NCBI RefSeq assembly: GCF_004217045.1
Contig: NZ_SGXM01000002.1
Span: 310,001-374,000, forward strand
Length of the DNA: 64,000 nt
Source of the DNA: Cupriavidus agavae
Lineage (GTDB): Bacteria > Pseudomonadota > Gammaproteobacteria > Burkholderiales > Burkholderiaceae
Direction of reading: 5' to 3'
Each line of letters starts with the position of its first letter. Position 1 is the stretch's first letter. A model generated the notes under the pieces. It was not told where the DNA came from. It saw nothing but the letters and a program-made list of their open reading frames with translations, and did no database searches. The position numbers were made by a program, and so were the translations under genes. This document shows, piece after piece, positions 18,070-27,500 of this stretch.

Positions 18070-18438
18070 AGTGATTCCCTCTGCATCCGGAGGCCGCACG
18101 AAAGTACGGTAACCATAGTGTCAGAGGACGGCAGCAATCAGAAGTCAGCGTTTTAGCACTTTCGGGTACCAGTGATTTAAAGATTTCTGCGAAATCAGCG
18201 CGCGCCGGCAGCATGGCTCCGGGCCTGCCGGGCGCTCCCGGGCGCCTATTGCGCCCCGTCCCGGGGGCCCCGGGCACCGGCGCCCGGCCGTTGACGTGCT
18301 TTCCGGCAAAAGCCCTTCCGGAGCGGAATTCCGGGTCTGCCGCAGCGGCGTATCTTGCGGCCAGTTGTCGCTAACCCATGACATCCAGCACGGGCCGGCG
18401 AGAGACACGCAAAGCTCAGCTACCTGGAGTTGCCTGCC
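18070..18438. other. Divergent intergenic region (369 bases)
   Basis: This gap separates the minus-strand FGE/sulfatase/Bat operon from the plus-strand efflux operon and must hold both promoters. The part next to the FGE gene (about 18100-18190) is relatively AT-rich. The middle (about 18215-18295) is very GC-rich with short self-complementary runs such as GGGGCCCC-type blocks. I could not assign a confident -35/-10 pair or an operator, and I see no gene. Confidence 0.5.
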
Positions 18439-19950
18439 ATGACCCTGACCATGACGAATGCCAAGCGCGGATTCGCCAGCCCGCCTTCCGTCCGGCGCGC
18501 CGTGACGCCCGCGCTCGCCGCCCTCGTGCTCGCCCTCGGCGGGTGCGTGAACTATGGCGGCATCCATAGTGACCGGCAGATCACCACGCCGGACCAGTAC
18601 GCCACCGCCAACAGCCTCCCGGCGCAGGGCGGACAATGGCCGTCCACGGCATGGACCGACCAGTTCGGCGATCCGCAGTTGACGCAACTCGTGGCCGAGG
18701 CGCTGCAGGGCAGCCCGACCGTGGCGCAGGCCAAGGCCCGGCTCGACAAGGCGAGCTCGTACGTGGCGGCGTCGCGCGCCACGCTCTACCCGCAGGCCGA
18801 CGGCAGCGTCAGTGCCACCCGCCTGCGGTTGTCCGAGAACCTGGCCCCGCCGCCGTTCGGTGGCAACTGGTACAGCGATTTCAGCACGCTCGCCAGTGCC
18901 TCGTGGGATCTCGACCTGTGGGGCAAGAACCGCGCGCGGGTGGCGCAGTCCGTGTCGCAGCAGAAGGCCGCCGACGCCGACCTGCAGCAGGCGCGCGTCA
19001 CGTTGGCCACCTCGGTGGCCCGCACCTACAACCGGCTGGCCCAGCTCTATGCGCTGCGCGAGATCGCCAGCAACGAAGTGGATGACCGCACCGCCATGGG
19101 CCGGATTGCCGATGACCGGGTGGCCGCAGGGCTCGATACCAACGTGGACCAGCAGACCGCACGCGGCAACGTGGCCACCAGCCGTGCCAGCCTGAGCCAG
19201 TACGACGGCGAGATCGAGGTGGTCCGCTACCAGCTGGGTGCGCTGCTCGGCGAGGGTCCGGACCGGGGGCTGAAGATCGCCCAGCCGACGCTCGGCATTG
19301 GCGCGAGCGTCGCGCTGCCCGACACACTGCCCGCCGATCTGCTCGCGCGGCGCCCAGACATCGTTGCCGCCCGCTGGCAGGTGGAGGCGGCGCTTCAGGA
19401 CGTGAAGGAGGCGAAGGCCGAGTTCTTCCCCGACGTCAACCTGTCGGCCAGCCTGGGGCTCGATGCGCTGGGCTGGGGCCGCCTGCTGAAGGCGTCGAGC
19501 CGGCAGCTCAGCGTGGGCCCGGCCATCCACCTGCCGATCTTCGACGCGGGCGCCCTGCGCGCCCAACTCAAGGGGCGCTACGCGGATGTGGATGCGGACG
19601 TGGCGAACTACGACCAGACCCTGGTCAACGCGCTGTCCGAGGTGGCCACGCAGGTCTCGAAGATCCGCTCGACCGACCGGCAACTGGCCGACGCCCGGCA
19701 GGCGCAGGCCGCGTCCACACGGGCATACGACCTGGCCTTCGGCAACTACAAGGCCGGGCTGGCGCCGCAACTGCTGGTGCTGCAGGCCGATGAGACGCGG
19801 CTCGCCGCCGTGCAGTCGGCCACCAATCTCGCCATGCAGCGGCGCGACCAGCAAATGGCATTGATCCATGCGCTGGGCGGCGGGTTCGACGCGCAGGCCG
19901 AAGGGCTGGCGACACCCGAGGCATCGCCCCCCGGCGCCGCGCACCACTAA
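18439..19950 (+). CDS. NodT family outer-membrane efflux lipoprotein
   Basis: A 503-residue TolC-type outer-membrane factor of the RND/MFS lipoprotein class. The signal ends in a lipobox LALGGC. Two outer-membrane-efflux repeats follow, with markers WDLDLWGKNRARVAQS in the first half and LARRPDIVAARWQVEAALQDV in the second. Long helical stretches build the periplasmic tunnel. It is the first gene of a three-gene efflux operon with EmrA- and EmrB-like proteins, so it should be the outer-membrane exit duct. I prefer ATG 18439 (GGAG upstream) over a TTG three codons earlier. Confidence 0.88.
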   Translation: MTLTMTNAKRGFASPPSVRRAVTPALAALVLALGGCVNYGGIHSDRQITTPDQYATANSLPAQGGQWPSTAWTDQFGDPQLTQLVAEALQGSPTVAQAKARLDKASSYVAASRATLYPQADGSVSATRLRLSENLAPPPFGGNWYSDFSTLASASWDLDLWGKNRARVAQSVSQQKAADADLQQARVTLATSVARTYNRLAQLYALREIASNEVDDRTAMGRIADDRVAAGLDTNVDQQTARGNVATSRASLSQYDGEIEVVRYQLGALLGEGPDRGLKIAQPTLGIGASVALPDTLPADLLARRPDIVAARWQVEAALQDVKEAKAEFFPDVNLSASLGLDALGWGRLLKASSRQLSVGPAIHLPIFDAGALRAQLKGRYADVDADVANYDQTLVNALSEVATQVSKIRSTDRQLADARQAQAASTRAYDLAFGNYKAGLAPQLLVLQADETRLAAVQSATNLAMQRRDQQMALIHALGGGFDAQAEGLATPEASPPGAAHH

Positions 19951-19975
19951 GACATTCCCCATCCGGAGACCCACC

Positions 19976-21214
19976 ATGCAACCCTCTTCCCAGCCGCCCG
20001 TGGCGGCCGACCCCACCACGAAACACGGCCCCCGCCGACGCATGCTGGCCTTGCTGGCGCTTGCCGTCGCCGGCACCGGCATGGCCGCCGGCGCCTGGTA
20101 CTGGCTGGTGGGGCGCTACCACCAGACTACCGACGACGCCTACGTCAACGGCAACGTGGTACAGATCACCCCGCAGGTCACCGGCACCGTGATCGCCGTG
20201 CGCGCCGACGACACGCAGACGGTGCATGAAGGCCAGCCGCTCGTGGAACTCGACGCCGCCGACGCCCGCGTGACCCTGCAACGGGCCGAGGCAAAGCTTG
20301 CCCAGACCGTGCGCCAGGTCAAGGGCCTGTTCGTCGATGATGCCCAGTACGCCGCGCAGGTGGCCGTGCGCGAAGCCGACTTCGCCCGTGCGCAGGAAGA
20401 CCTGCGCCGCCGGCTGTCGGTCTCGCAGACCGGTTCGGTGTCGCAGGAAGATGTCTCGCACGCCCATGACGCCGTGCGCAGCGCCCAGGCCGCGCTCGAT
20501 GCCGCGCGGCAGCAACTGGCCGCCAACCGCGCCCTCACGATCAATACGACGATTGCCACCCACCCCGACGTGCAGGAGGCCGCGGCGCAGGTCCGCGACG
20601 CCTACCTGGCCAATGCCCGCAACCTCCTGCCAGCGCCGGTCAACGGCTACGTGGCCGAGCGTTCGGTACAGGTGGGCCAGCGCGTGTCGCCGGGCACGCC
20701 GCTGATGGCGGTCGTGCCGCTGCAGGACGTCTGGGTCGATGCCAACTTCAAGGAGGTGGAACTGGCGCACCTGCGCGTGGGGCAGCCGGTCACGCTGACG
20801 GCCGACGCGTACGGATCGTCCGTGGTCTACCACGGCCGCGTGGCCGGGTTCTCCGCCGGCACCGGCTCGGCGTTCTCGCTGCTGCCCGCGCAGAACGCCA
20901 CGGGCAACTGGATCAAAGTGGTACAGCGCGTGCCGGTGCGCATCGCGCTCGATCCGCGCGAACTGACCGCGCACCCGCTCCGCATCGGCCTGTCGATGCA
21001 GGCGGACGTGGACATCCACGACCAGACCGGCGGCGCGCTGGCGAAAGCGCAGCAGGCCACCGCCTACCAGACCGATGTCTTCGCCAGGTACGGCGACCAG
21101 GCCGATGCGGAGATCGCGCGGATCGTCGCCGCCAACGCGGGGCTGGGCACGGCACAGGGCACAGCGCAAGGAGACGCGCACCTGGCGATGCGCAGGAAGG
21201 CGAGCGCCACATGA
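19976..21214 (+). CDS. emrA: HlyD/EmrA family membrane fusion protein
   Basis: A 412-residue periplasmic adaptor. A single N-terminal membrane helix (ALLALAVAGTGMAAGAWYWL) precedes the family signature TTDDAYVNGNVVQITPQVTG. The first biotinyl-lipoyl half follows, then a coiled-coil hairpin (about residues 95-190), then the second half with APVNGYVAERSVQVGQRVSPGT and a beta barrel (VWVDANFKEVELAHL). Such proteins join the inner-membrane pump to the outer-membrane channel. The start follows a CGGAGA site, and the stop overlaps the next gene by 4 bases. Confidence 0.9.
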   Translation: MQPSSQPPVAADPTTKHGPRRRMLALLALAVAGTGMAAGAWYWLVGRYHQTTDDAYVNGNVVQITPQVTGTVIAVRADDTQTVHEGQPLVELDAADARVTLQRAEAKLAQTVRQVKGLFVDDAQYAAQVAVREADFARAQEDLRRRLSVSQTGSVSQEDVSHAHDAVRSAQAALDAARQQLAANRALTINTTIATHPDVQEAAAQVRDAYLANARNLLPAPVNGYVAERSVQVGQRVSPGTPLMAVVPLQDVWVDANFKEVELAHLRVGQPVTLTADAYGSSVVYHGRVAGFSAGTGSAFSLLPAQNATGNWIKVVQRVPVRIALDPRELTAHPLRIGLSMQADVDIHDQTGGALAKAQQATAYQTDVFARYGDQADAEIARIVAANAGLGTAQGTAQGDAHLAMRRKASAT

Positions 21215-22764
21215 CACAGACCGCCGCCCCACCCCCGCCGCTGCAGGGCGGCCAGCTCGTGCTGGCCACCATCGCCGTGGCGCTTGCCACGTTCATGAAC
21301 GTGCTCGATACGTCGATCGCCAACGTGGCCATCCCCACGATCTCGGGCAACCTGGGCGTCTCCGTCGACCAGGGCACCTGGGTCATCACCGTGTTCGCGG
21401 CGGCCAATGCCGTGTCGATTCCGCTCACCGGCTGGCTGACGCAGCGTCTGGGCGATATCCGCCTGTTCGTCGGTTCGATCCTGCTGTTCACGCTGGCGTC
21501 GTGGCTGTGCGGCATCGCCCCGAACCTGCCGGTCCTGCTCGTGGCACGCGTGCTGCAGGGCGCCGTGGCCGGCCCGCTGATCCCGATGTCGCAGGCCATC
21601 CTGCTCGGCTCCTATCCCAAGGAGAAATCGGCCACCGCGCTCGCGCTCTGGGGCATGACCGCCACCGTGGGGCCGATTGCCGGGCCGCTGCTGGGCGGGT
21701 GGATCACCGACAGCTACAGCTGGTCGTGGATCTTCTATATCAATATCCCGGTCGGCATCTTCGCCGCCTCGGTGACCTGGATGTTGTACCGCAACCGGCA
21801 GGGCCCCACGCGCCGGACACCGATTGACGTGGTGGGACTCGGGCTGCTCGTCGCCTGGGTCGGATCGCTCCAGATCATGCTCGACAAGGGCAAGGACCTC
21901 GACTGGTTCAGCTCGCCCGTGATCATCGTCCTGGCCATCACGGCGGTGATCACCTTCCTGCTGTTCCTGATCTGGGAGCTGACCGAGGCCAACCCGATCG
22001 TGGACCTGCGGTTGTTCACGCAGCGCAACTTCCTGGGTGGCACCATCGCCATCTCGGTGGCCTACGCGGTGTTTTTCGGCAACCTCGTCCTGCTGCCGCA
22101 ATGGATGCAGGAGTACCTGAACTACCGTTCCGTCGATGCCGGACTGGTCACGGCGCCGCTGGGCATCTTCGCGCTGCTGCTCTCGCCGGTGGTGGGCCGC
22201 TTCCTGTCGCCGCGCAATGCCCGGATGGTCGCCACGCTGTCGTTTCTCGGCTTCGCGGGCGTGTTCTACATGCGCACCGCGTACGTGACCAACATCGACA
22301 CCTGGCACCTGGTGCTGCCCACGCTGCTGCAGGGCATTCCGATGGCGTTGTTCTTCGTGCCGCTCACCTCGATCATCCTGTCCGGCCAGCCCGCCGGCAA
22401 ACTGGCCGACGCGGCGGGCCTGTCCAACTTCGTGCGGGTTTTCTGCGGCGCAGTCGGCACGTCGATCGCCGGCAACGAGTGGAACAACCGTACGGTGCTC
22501 CACCATGTGCGGCTGACCGAGCAGGCCAGCATCGGCCATCCGGCCTTCGCGCACCAGATCGAGGCCGCGCAGGCGCTGCTGCACCTGAACCCGGCCTCCG
22601 CGCATGCGCTATTCGACGCCACCGTCACCGCGCAGGCCGCCATGCTGGGGCTCAACGACATCTTCTACGTCTCGGCCGGGCTCTATCTGCTGATCATCCC
22701 GCTGATCTGGATCACCCGGCCGGTGAAGGGCGACGGCAAGGGATCGGCCATCGTGGCGCACTGA
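21211..22764 (+). CDS. emrB: DHA2 family MFS drug exporter, EmrB/QacA type
   Basis: A 517-residue, 14-helix major facilitator. Family markers include NVLDTSIANVAIPTI in helix 1, RVLQGAVAGPLIPMSQ, and the motif C-like GMTATVGPIAGPLLGGWI. It works with the adaptor and outer-membrane protein just upstream to expel hydrophobic drugs or weak acids across both membranes, driven by protons. It starts at ATGA overlapping the emrA-like stop. No local regulator gene (EmrR/MarR or TetR) is visible, so the inducer is not indicated. Confidence 0.9.
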   Translation: MTQTAAPPPPLQGGQLVLATIAVALATFMNVLDTSIANVAIPTISGNLGVSVDQGTWVITVFAAANAVSIPLTGWLTQRLGDIRLFVGSILLFTLASWLCGIAPNLPVLLVARVLQGAVAGPLIPMSQAILLGSYPKEKSATALALWGMTATVGPIAGPLLGGWITDSYSWSWIFYINIPVGIFAASVTWMLYRNRQGPTRRTPIDVVGLGLLVAWVGSLQIMLDKGKDLDWFSSPVIIVLAITAVITFLLFLIWELTEANPIVDLRLFTQRNFLGGTIAISVAYAVFFGNLVLLPQWMQEYLNYRSVDAGLVTAPLGIFALLLSPVVGRFLSPRNARMVATLSFLGFAGVFYMRTAYVTNIDTWHLVLPTLLQGIPMALFFVPLTSIILSGQPAGKLADAAGLSNFVRVFCGAVGTSIAGNEWNNRTVLHHVRLTEQASIGHPAFAHQIEAAQALLHLNPASAHALFDATVTAQAAMLGLNDIFYVSAGLYLLIIPLIWITRPVKGDGKGSAIVAH

Positions 22765-22776
22765 AGGCGCACTGAA
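22755..22776 (+). repeat. 11-bp tandem duplication across a stop codon
   Basis: GGCGCACTGAA occurs twice in direct succession (22755-22765 and 22766-22776) and is followed by a third partial GGCG. The first copy contains the EmrB stop codon TGA; the second repeats the last two codons and the stop downstream. It looks like a replication-slippage duplication with no effect on the protein. Confidence 0.8.
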
Positions 22777-22848
22777 GGCGGGCCGTCGGCGGGCGGCGGG
22801 CGCGATTGCGGTAAGCTTGCCGCCATCCCTTGTGACCCGCCGCCGTCC

Positions 22849-23577
22849 ATGACCTCCCAAGACATCGTCCAGGCTTTCGCACCCACCGGCACGCTGCGCG
22901 CCGCCATCAACCTCGGCAACCCCATCCTCGCCCATCGCACCACGGCGGGCAGCGCGGGCGGCGTGTCGGTCGATCTGGCCACGGCGCTCGCCACGCGGCT
23001 GGGGGTGCCGCTGGAACCGGTGGTGGTCGACACGGCGGGCCGCGCCGTCGATATCGTCGCGGCGGACGAGGCCGACATCGGCTTCTTCGCGATCGATCCC
23101 CGGCGCGGCGCCAGCATTGCGTTCACGGCGCCCTATGTGCTGATCGAAGGCTACTACCTGGTCCGTGACGATTCCCCGGTCCGCACCAACGCCGACGTGG
23201 ACCGCCCCGGCACGCGCGTGGTGGTCGGCCAGGGCAGCGCCTACGACCTCTACCTGACGCGCGAACTGCAGCAGGCCGAGATCGTCCGGGCGCCCTCCTC
23301 GCAGACCGTGGTGAAGACGTTCCTCGAAGCCAGCCATGACGTGGCCGCTGGCGTGAGGCAGCAACTGGAATCGGACATCGCCGGGCTGCCCGGCCTGCGG
23401 CTGCTTGGCGAGCGCTTCATGGTGATTCGCCAGGCGATGGGCGTGCCCAAGTCGCGCGGCGACGCTGCCGCGGCCTTCCTGGCAGGTTTTGTCGAGGACA
23501 TGAAGGCGTCGGGGCGCGTCGCCGAGGCGCTGCGCGCGCACGACGTCCACGGTGCCACGGTCGCGCCTGCGGCCTGA
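22849..23577 (+). CDS. Solute-binding-protein family 3 domain protein without signal peptide
   Basis: A 242-residue protein with the amino-acid-binding (SBP_bac_3) fold: TLRAAINLGNPILAHR, GGVSVDLATALATRLGVPLEPV, EADIGFFAIDPRRGASIAFTAPY and YYLVRDDSPV. Normal members have a Sec signal and deliver amino acids to an ABC importer. Here the domain begins within a few residues of the start (MTSQDIVQAFAPTGT), and there is no hydrophobic leader and no transporter gene nearby. It may be cytosolic, acting as a sensor or an enzyme-like domain. An ABC-binding role cannot be excluded if the true start lies elsewhere, but the upstream sequence offers no leader. Confidence 0.7.
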   Translation: MTSQDIVQAFAPTGTLRAAINLGNPILAHRTTAGSAGGVSVDLATALATRLGVPLEPVVVDTAGRAVDIVAADEADIGFFAIDPRRGASIAFTAPYVLIEGYYLVRDDSPVRTNADVDRPGTRVVVGQGSAYDLYLTRELQQAEIVRAPSSQTVVKTFLEASHDVAAGVRQQLESDIAGLPGLRLLGERFMVIRQAMGVPKSRGDAAAAFLAGFVEDMKASGRVAEALRAHDVHGATVAPAA

Positions 23578-23688
23578 TCGTTGCCGACTGGCGGCAAAAG
23601 GCGTCTCATGCGCCGCTTTCGTGCGCACAGATGGGCCAATCGCAGATATGCTGACCGTTGCCCAGCACCCGACAGGAGCCCGACGATC

Positions 23689-24090
23689 GTGAAACAACCC
23701 CTTGGATTCACCCTTGCCCTGCTTTGCGCCACTGCGGTGGCGCCTGTCTGGGCGCAGGGAGAGCGTTGTGACGCCAAGCGTGTCTCGCTGGAAAAGGAGA
23801 TTGCCTACGCGAAGGCGCACGGCAATGCGCAACGCGTGGCCGGCCTGGAAACGGCGCTTGCCAACGTGAAGGCAAACTGCACCGATGCCTCGCTCGATGC
23901 CCGCCAGCAGAAAAGGATCCGCGCGGCGCAGGACAAGGTCGAAGAGCGCCAGCGCGATCTCGACAAGGCAAAGGCCGACGGCAAGAGCCAGTCGAAGATC
24001 GACCAGCGTCAGCGCAAGCTCGACGACGCCCATCAGGAACTGGAGCGCGCCCAGATCGGGGCCGCCACCGCCAACCAGGGAAAGCCATGA
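23689..24090 (+). CDS. DUF1090 family periplasmic protein
   Basis: A 133-residue protein from a GTG start (AGGAG 11 bases upstream). It has a Sec signal peptide VKQPLGFTLALLCATAVAPVWA followed by CDAKRVSLEKEIAYAKAHGN and a long charged helix (QDKVEERQRDLDKAKADGK). This is the DUF1090 pattern, which includes E. coli YqjC: small, secreted, coiled-coil-like proteins of unknown function. Two cysteines (in RCDAK and NCTDA) could pair in the periplasm. Its stop overlaps the next small gene, so the two are co-translated. Confidence 0.8.
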   Translation: MKQPLGFTLALLCATAVAPVWAQGERCDAKRVSLEKEIAYAKAHGNAQRVAGLETALANVKANCTDASLDARQQKRIRAAQDKVEERQRDLDKAKADGKSQSKIDQRQRKLDDAHQELERAQIGAATANQGKP

Positions 24091-24338
24091 AGAAAGCCAC
24101 CAAGAAGAAATACCTGAAAGCACTGAACAGCGGCCTGCAGGCGGAGCTGGGCAAGGACGCCGGCGCGAAGTTCGTCTTCCACCCGGCCGGCGCCAGGTCG
24201 AAGGATGCCACCGGCGTGACCGCCAGCGAGGGCAGCGACGCGCAGACGCTGGAAGCCATGGAGCGGGTGCAGGCGCGCGTGTTCGCCGAATTCTCCGCCC
24301 CGGAGAAACGGCGGCGCAGCGAGCCGAAAGCGCAGTAG
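24087..24338 (+). CDS. Small basic hypothetical protein (83 aa)
   Basis: A basic, probably cytosolic protein beginning MKKATKKKYLKALNSGLQAE and ending EKRRRSEPKAQ. It has no signal or membrane segment. The ATGA overlap with the DUF1090 gene and its GC-rich coding pattern support it as real. I do not recognise a family. Being fused translationally to a periplasmic protein but lacking a signal itself, it is unlikely to be a physical partner in the periplasm. Confidence 0.6.
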   Translation: MKKATKKKYLKALNSGLQAELGKDAGAKFVFHPAGARSKDATGVTASEGSDAQTLEAMERVQARVFAEFSAPEKRRRSEPKAQ

Positions 24339-24402
24339 TTATCACATGCAACAAAAAGTAACCGCAGACGTGAAGTGTGCGTTTCAATTGCCATACTGCT
24401 CT

Positions 24403-24455
24403 GTAGCGGCTACTTAACATTTTCGGCAGATCCTGACATTTTCAGGACACTGCCG
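24403..24455. promoter_or_regulatory. Nested palindromes upstream of the giant adhesin gene
   Basis: A perfect 11-base palindrome GTAGCGGCTAC (24403-24413) is followed by a nested inverted repeat, CGGCAG...CCTGA-loop-TCAGG...CTGCCG (24424-24455). The word ACATTTTC occurs twice around it. There is no T run, so a terminator is less likely than an operator or a structured leader. It lies 128 bases before the adhesin start, in an AT-richer stretch that probably holds the promoter (TTGCCA at 24388 is a possible -35). Confidence 0.45.
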
Positions 24456-24582
24456 ATGCCATGACAAAAAGGCCGTCGCAATGATGGCCGGTTCACGAAT
24501 GCGGCAGATCGTTGGGGGGATGCAAGTCGTTGCGCCGGGCTGTGCCGCGGCGCATTTGACCGTCACCGCAAGGAGAGCTCGC

Positions 24583-27500
24583 ATGGCATCGCCCGCCGTC
24601 CTGAAGGACCACGCCAACGTTGCTGTCGCCGCCGGCGACACCCAGGTTTCCGCGCCCCAGGGTCCTGCCAACTTCCTGGTATCCGCACCGCGCGAGAGCG
24701 TGACCAACTATGCGCGCGAGGGCAGCGACCTGCTGCTGTCGTTCCAGGACGGCCGCACGCTGCGCATCAACGGCTTCTTCAGCAACGGCGCGCAATACAA
24801 CAATCTGGTGTTCGTGCAGGGCGACGGCAGTTGGCTGGTGTCGTTCGACCAGGCCATGGTGGCCGGCGGCGACCAGATTCTCGAAGCGGCCGTCACCTAC
24901 GCGCCCATATCATCGAGCACCTCCACCAAGGCCCTGCTGGGGCTGCTGGGCCTGGCGGCCGGCGCGGGCCTGATCGCGGCCGTGGCCAGCGGCGGTGGCG
25001 GTGACGACGGCAACAACGCCGGCGGCGGGACCGGCGGCGGCGGGGGCGGCGGGGGCAGCACCCCGCCCGGCGCGCCCTCGGTGGCACCGATCGGCAATGT
25101 CATCGGCGAGAGCGGCCCGCAGGCCACCGCCAACGCCACGCCCACGCTGCGCGGCGTCGGCGCCCCTGCCAACAGCACGATCACGATCCTGCTCGACGGC
25201 CAGCCGCTGGCCACCGTACAGGCCGACGCCAACGGCAACTGGAGCTATACGCTGCAGCGCCTGCCCGATGGCAGCCACCAGATCTCGGTCACGCAGACCA
25301 ATCCCGATGGCTCGCCGAGCACACCGACGATCATCGACCTGATCGTCGACACCCAGGCGCCGGACACACCCGAGCTGGCCGCCGTGTCCGATGACGCCGG
25401 GCCGGTCACCGGCCCGCTGGCCGATGGCGCCAGCACCAACGACAGCACGCCCACGCTGAGCGGCACCGCCGAGCCGGGCACGACGATCCAGTTGTTCAAC
25501 GGCGCCGTGCTGCTGGGCACCGTGGTGGCCGACGCCGATGGCAACTGGTCGTTCACGCCCGCGGCGCCGCTGGCCGACGGCACCTACGCGATCACCGCCA
25601 CCGCGACAGACCCGGCCGGCAACGTCAGCCCCGCCACCGACCCATTCACGCTGACGATCGACACCGCCGCGCCTGCCTCCCCCGTGGTCACGCAAAGCAA
25701 CGCGCAGGGGCTGGCCGGCACGGCGGCTGCCGGCAGCATCGTTGCCATCGACCTCGACGGCAACGGCACGCCCGACGCCACGGTTACCGCCGACGACGAT
25801 GGCAACTGGCAATACGTGCCCTCGCCCGCCCTGCCCGATGGCACCGTGGTCACCGTGACGGCCAGCGACGCGGCCGGCAACGCCAGCGCACCGGTCAGCG
25901 CGACCATCGACTCCGCAGCGCCTGCCGCCCCGGTGATCGGCGCGGCCAGCGACGACACGGCACCGGTGACCGGCCCGATTGCCGGGGGCGGCACGACCAA
26001 CGACAGCACACCCACGCTCTCCGGCACCGCCGAACGCGGCAGCACGGTCACCATCTACGATGGCACGACGCCGCTCGGCACCACCGTTGCCGATGGCGCC
26101 GGCAACTGGACCTTCACCCCGGGCGCGCCGCTCGGCACCGGCAGCCACGCGCTGACGGCCACGGCCACCGATGCCAGCGGCAACACCAGCCAGCCCGGCG
26201 CACCGTTCACGGTCATCGTCGACACCAGCGGGCCGGCCACCCCGACCGTCGCGCCGAGCAATGGCGCCACGCTGGCCGGCACGGCCGACCCCGGCAGCAC
26301 GATCGCCATCGACCTCGACGGTGACGGCACGCCGGACACCACGGTCACCGCCAACGGCAGCGGCAACTGGTCCTACGCCCCCGACACGCCGCTGCCGGAT
26401 GGCACGGTGGTCACCGTGGTAGCCACCGACGCGGCCGGCAATGCCAGCGCGCCGGCCTCGACCACGATCGATGCGGGCATGGTCGACAGCACGCCGCCCG
26501 CCGCGCCCACGCTCGACCCATCGGACGGCACCGCGCTGTCCGGCACCGCCGAGGCCGGCAGCACGGTCAACATCGACCTGAACAACGACGGCACGCCCGA
26601 TGTCACCACCGCCGCCGACGACGAAGGCAACTGGAGCTACACGCCGCTGCTGCCGCTGCTGAACGGCACGGTCGTCACCGTGACCGCCACCGATACGGCC
26701 GGCAACACCGGCCCCGGTATCTCGGTCACCGTCGATGCCGCCGCGCCGCCCCCGCCCGTCCTCTCGACCGTCAGCGACAACGCCGCGCCGGTAACCGGCA
26801 CGCTGACGTCCGGCGGGAGCACCAACGACACCACGCCCACGTTTGCCGGCACCGCCGAGCCGAACAGCACGATCACGCTGACCGACGCCAACTCCGGCGC
26901 GACGCTCGGCACCACCACGGCAGACGGCGACGGCAACTGGTCGTTCACCCCGGCTACCGCGCTGCCCGATGGCGAGTACGCCATCGAAGTGACCGCCACC
27001 GACGCCACCGGCAACACCGGCCTGCCGGGCCCGGCCTTCGAACTGGTCATCGACACGGTGCCGCCCGGCGTGCCGGTCGTGGAGACCGTTGACCGCACCA
27101 CGCTGGCCGGCACGGCCGACGCGTCGGGCACGATCCAGCTCGACCTGGACGGCGACGGCACCGTGGATGCCACGGTCACTGCCGATCCGGACGGCGCCTG
27201 GCGCTACACGTCCGCCACGCCGCTGCCGCCGGGCACGGCCATCGTGACCGCCGTGGACGCCGCCGGCAACCCGAGCGCCCCGGTTGCCGTAACCATTCCC
27301 CTGACCGTCCCGGGCGCGCCGGCCATCGGCACGGTGACCGACAACATGGGCGCCACCGAGGCGCTGGCCAGCGGCGATGTCACCAACGACACCACGCCCG
27401 AGTTCACCGGCACCGCCGAGGCCGGCAGCACCGTCGACCTCTACAGCGGCACGACGCTGGTCGGCACCACGGTGGCCGATGGCGACGGCGCCTGGACGAT

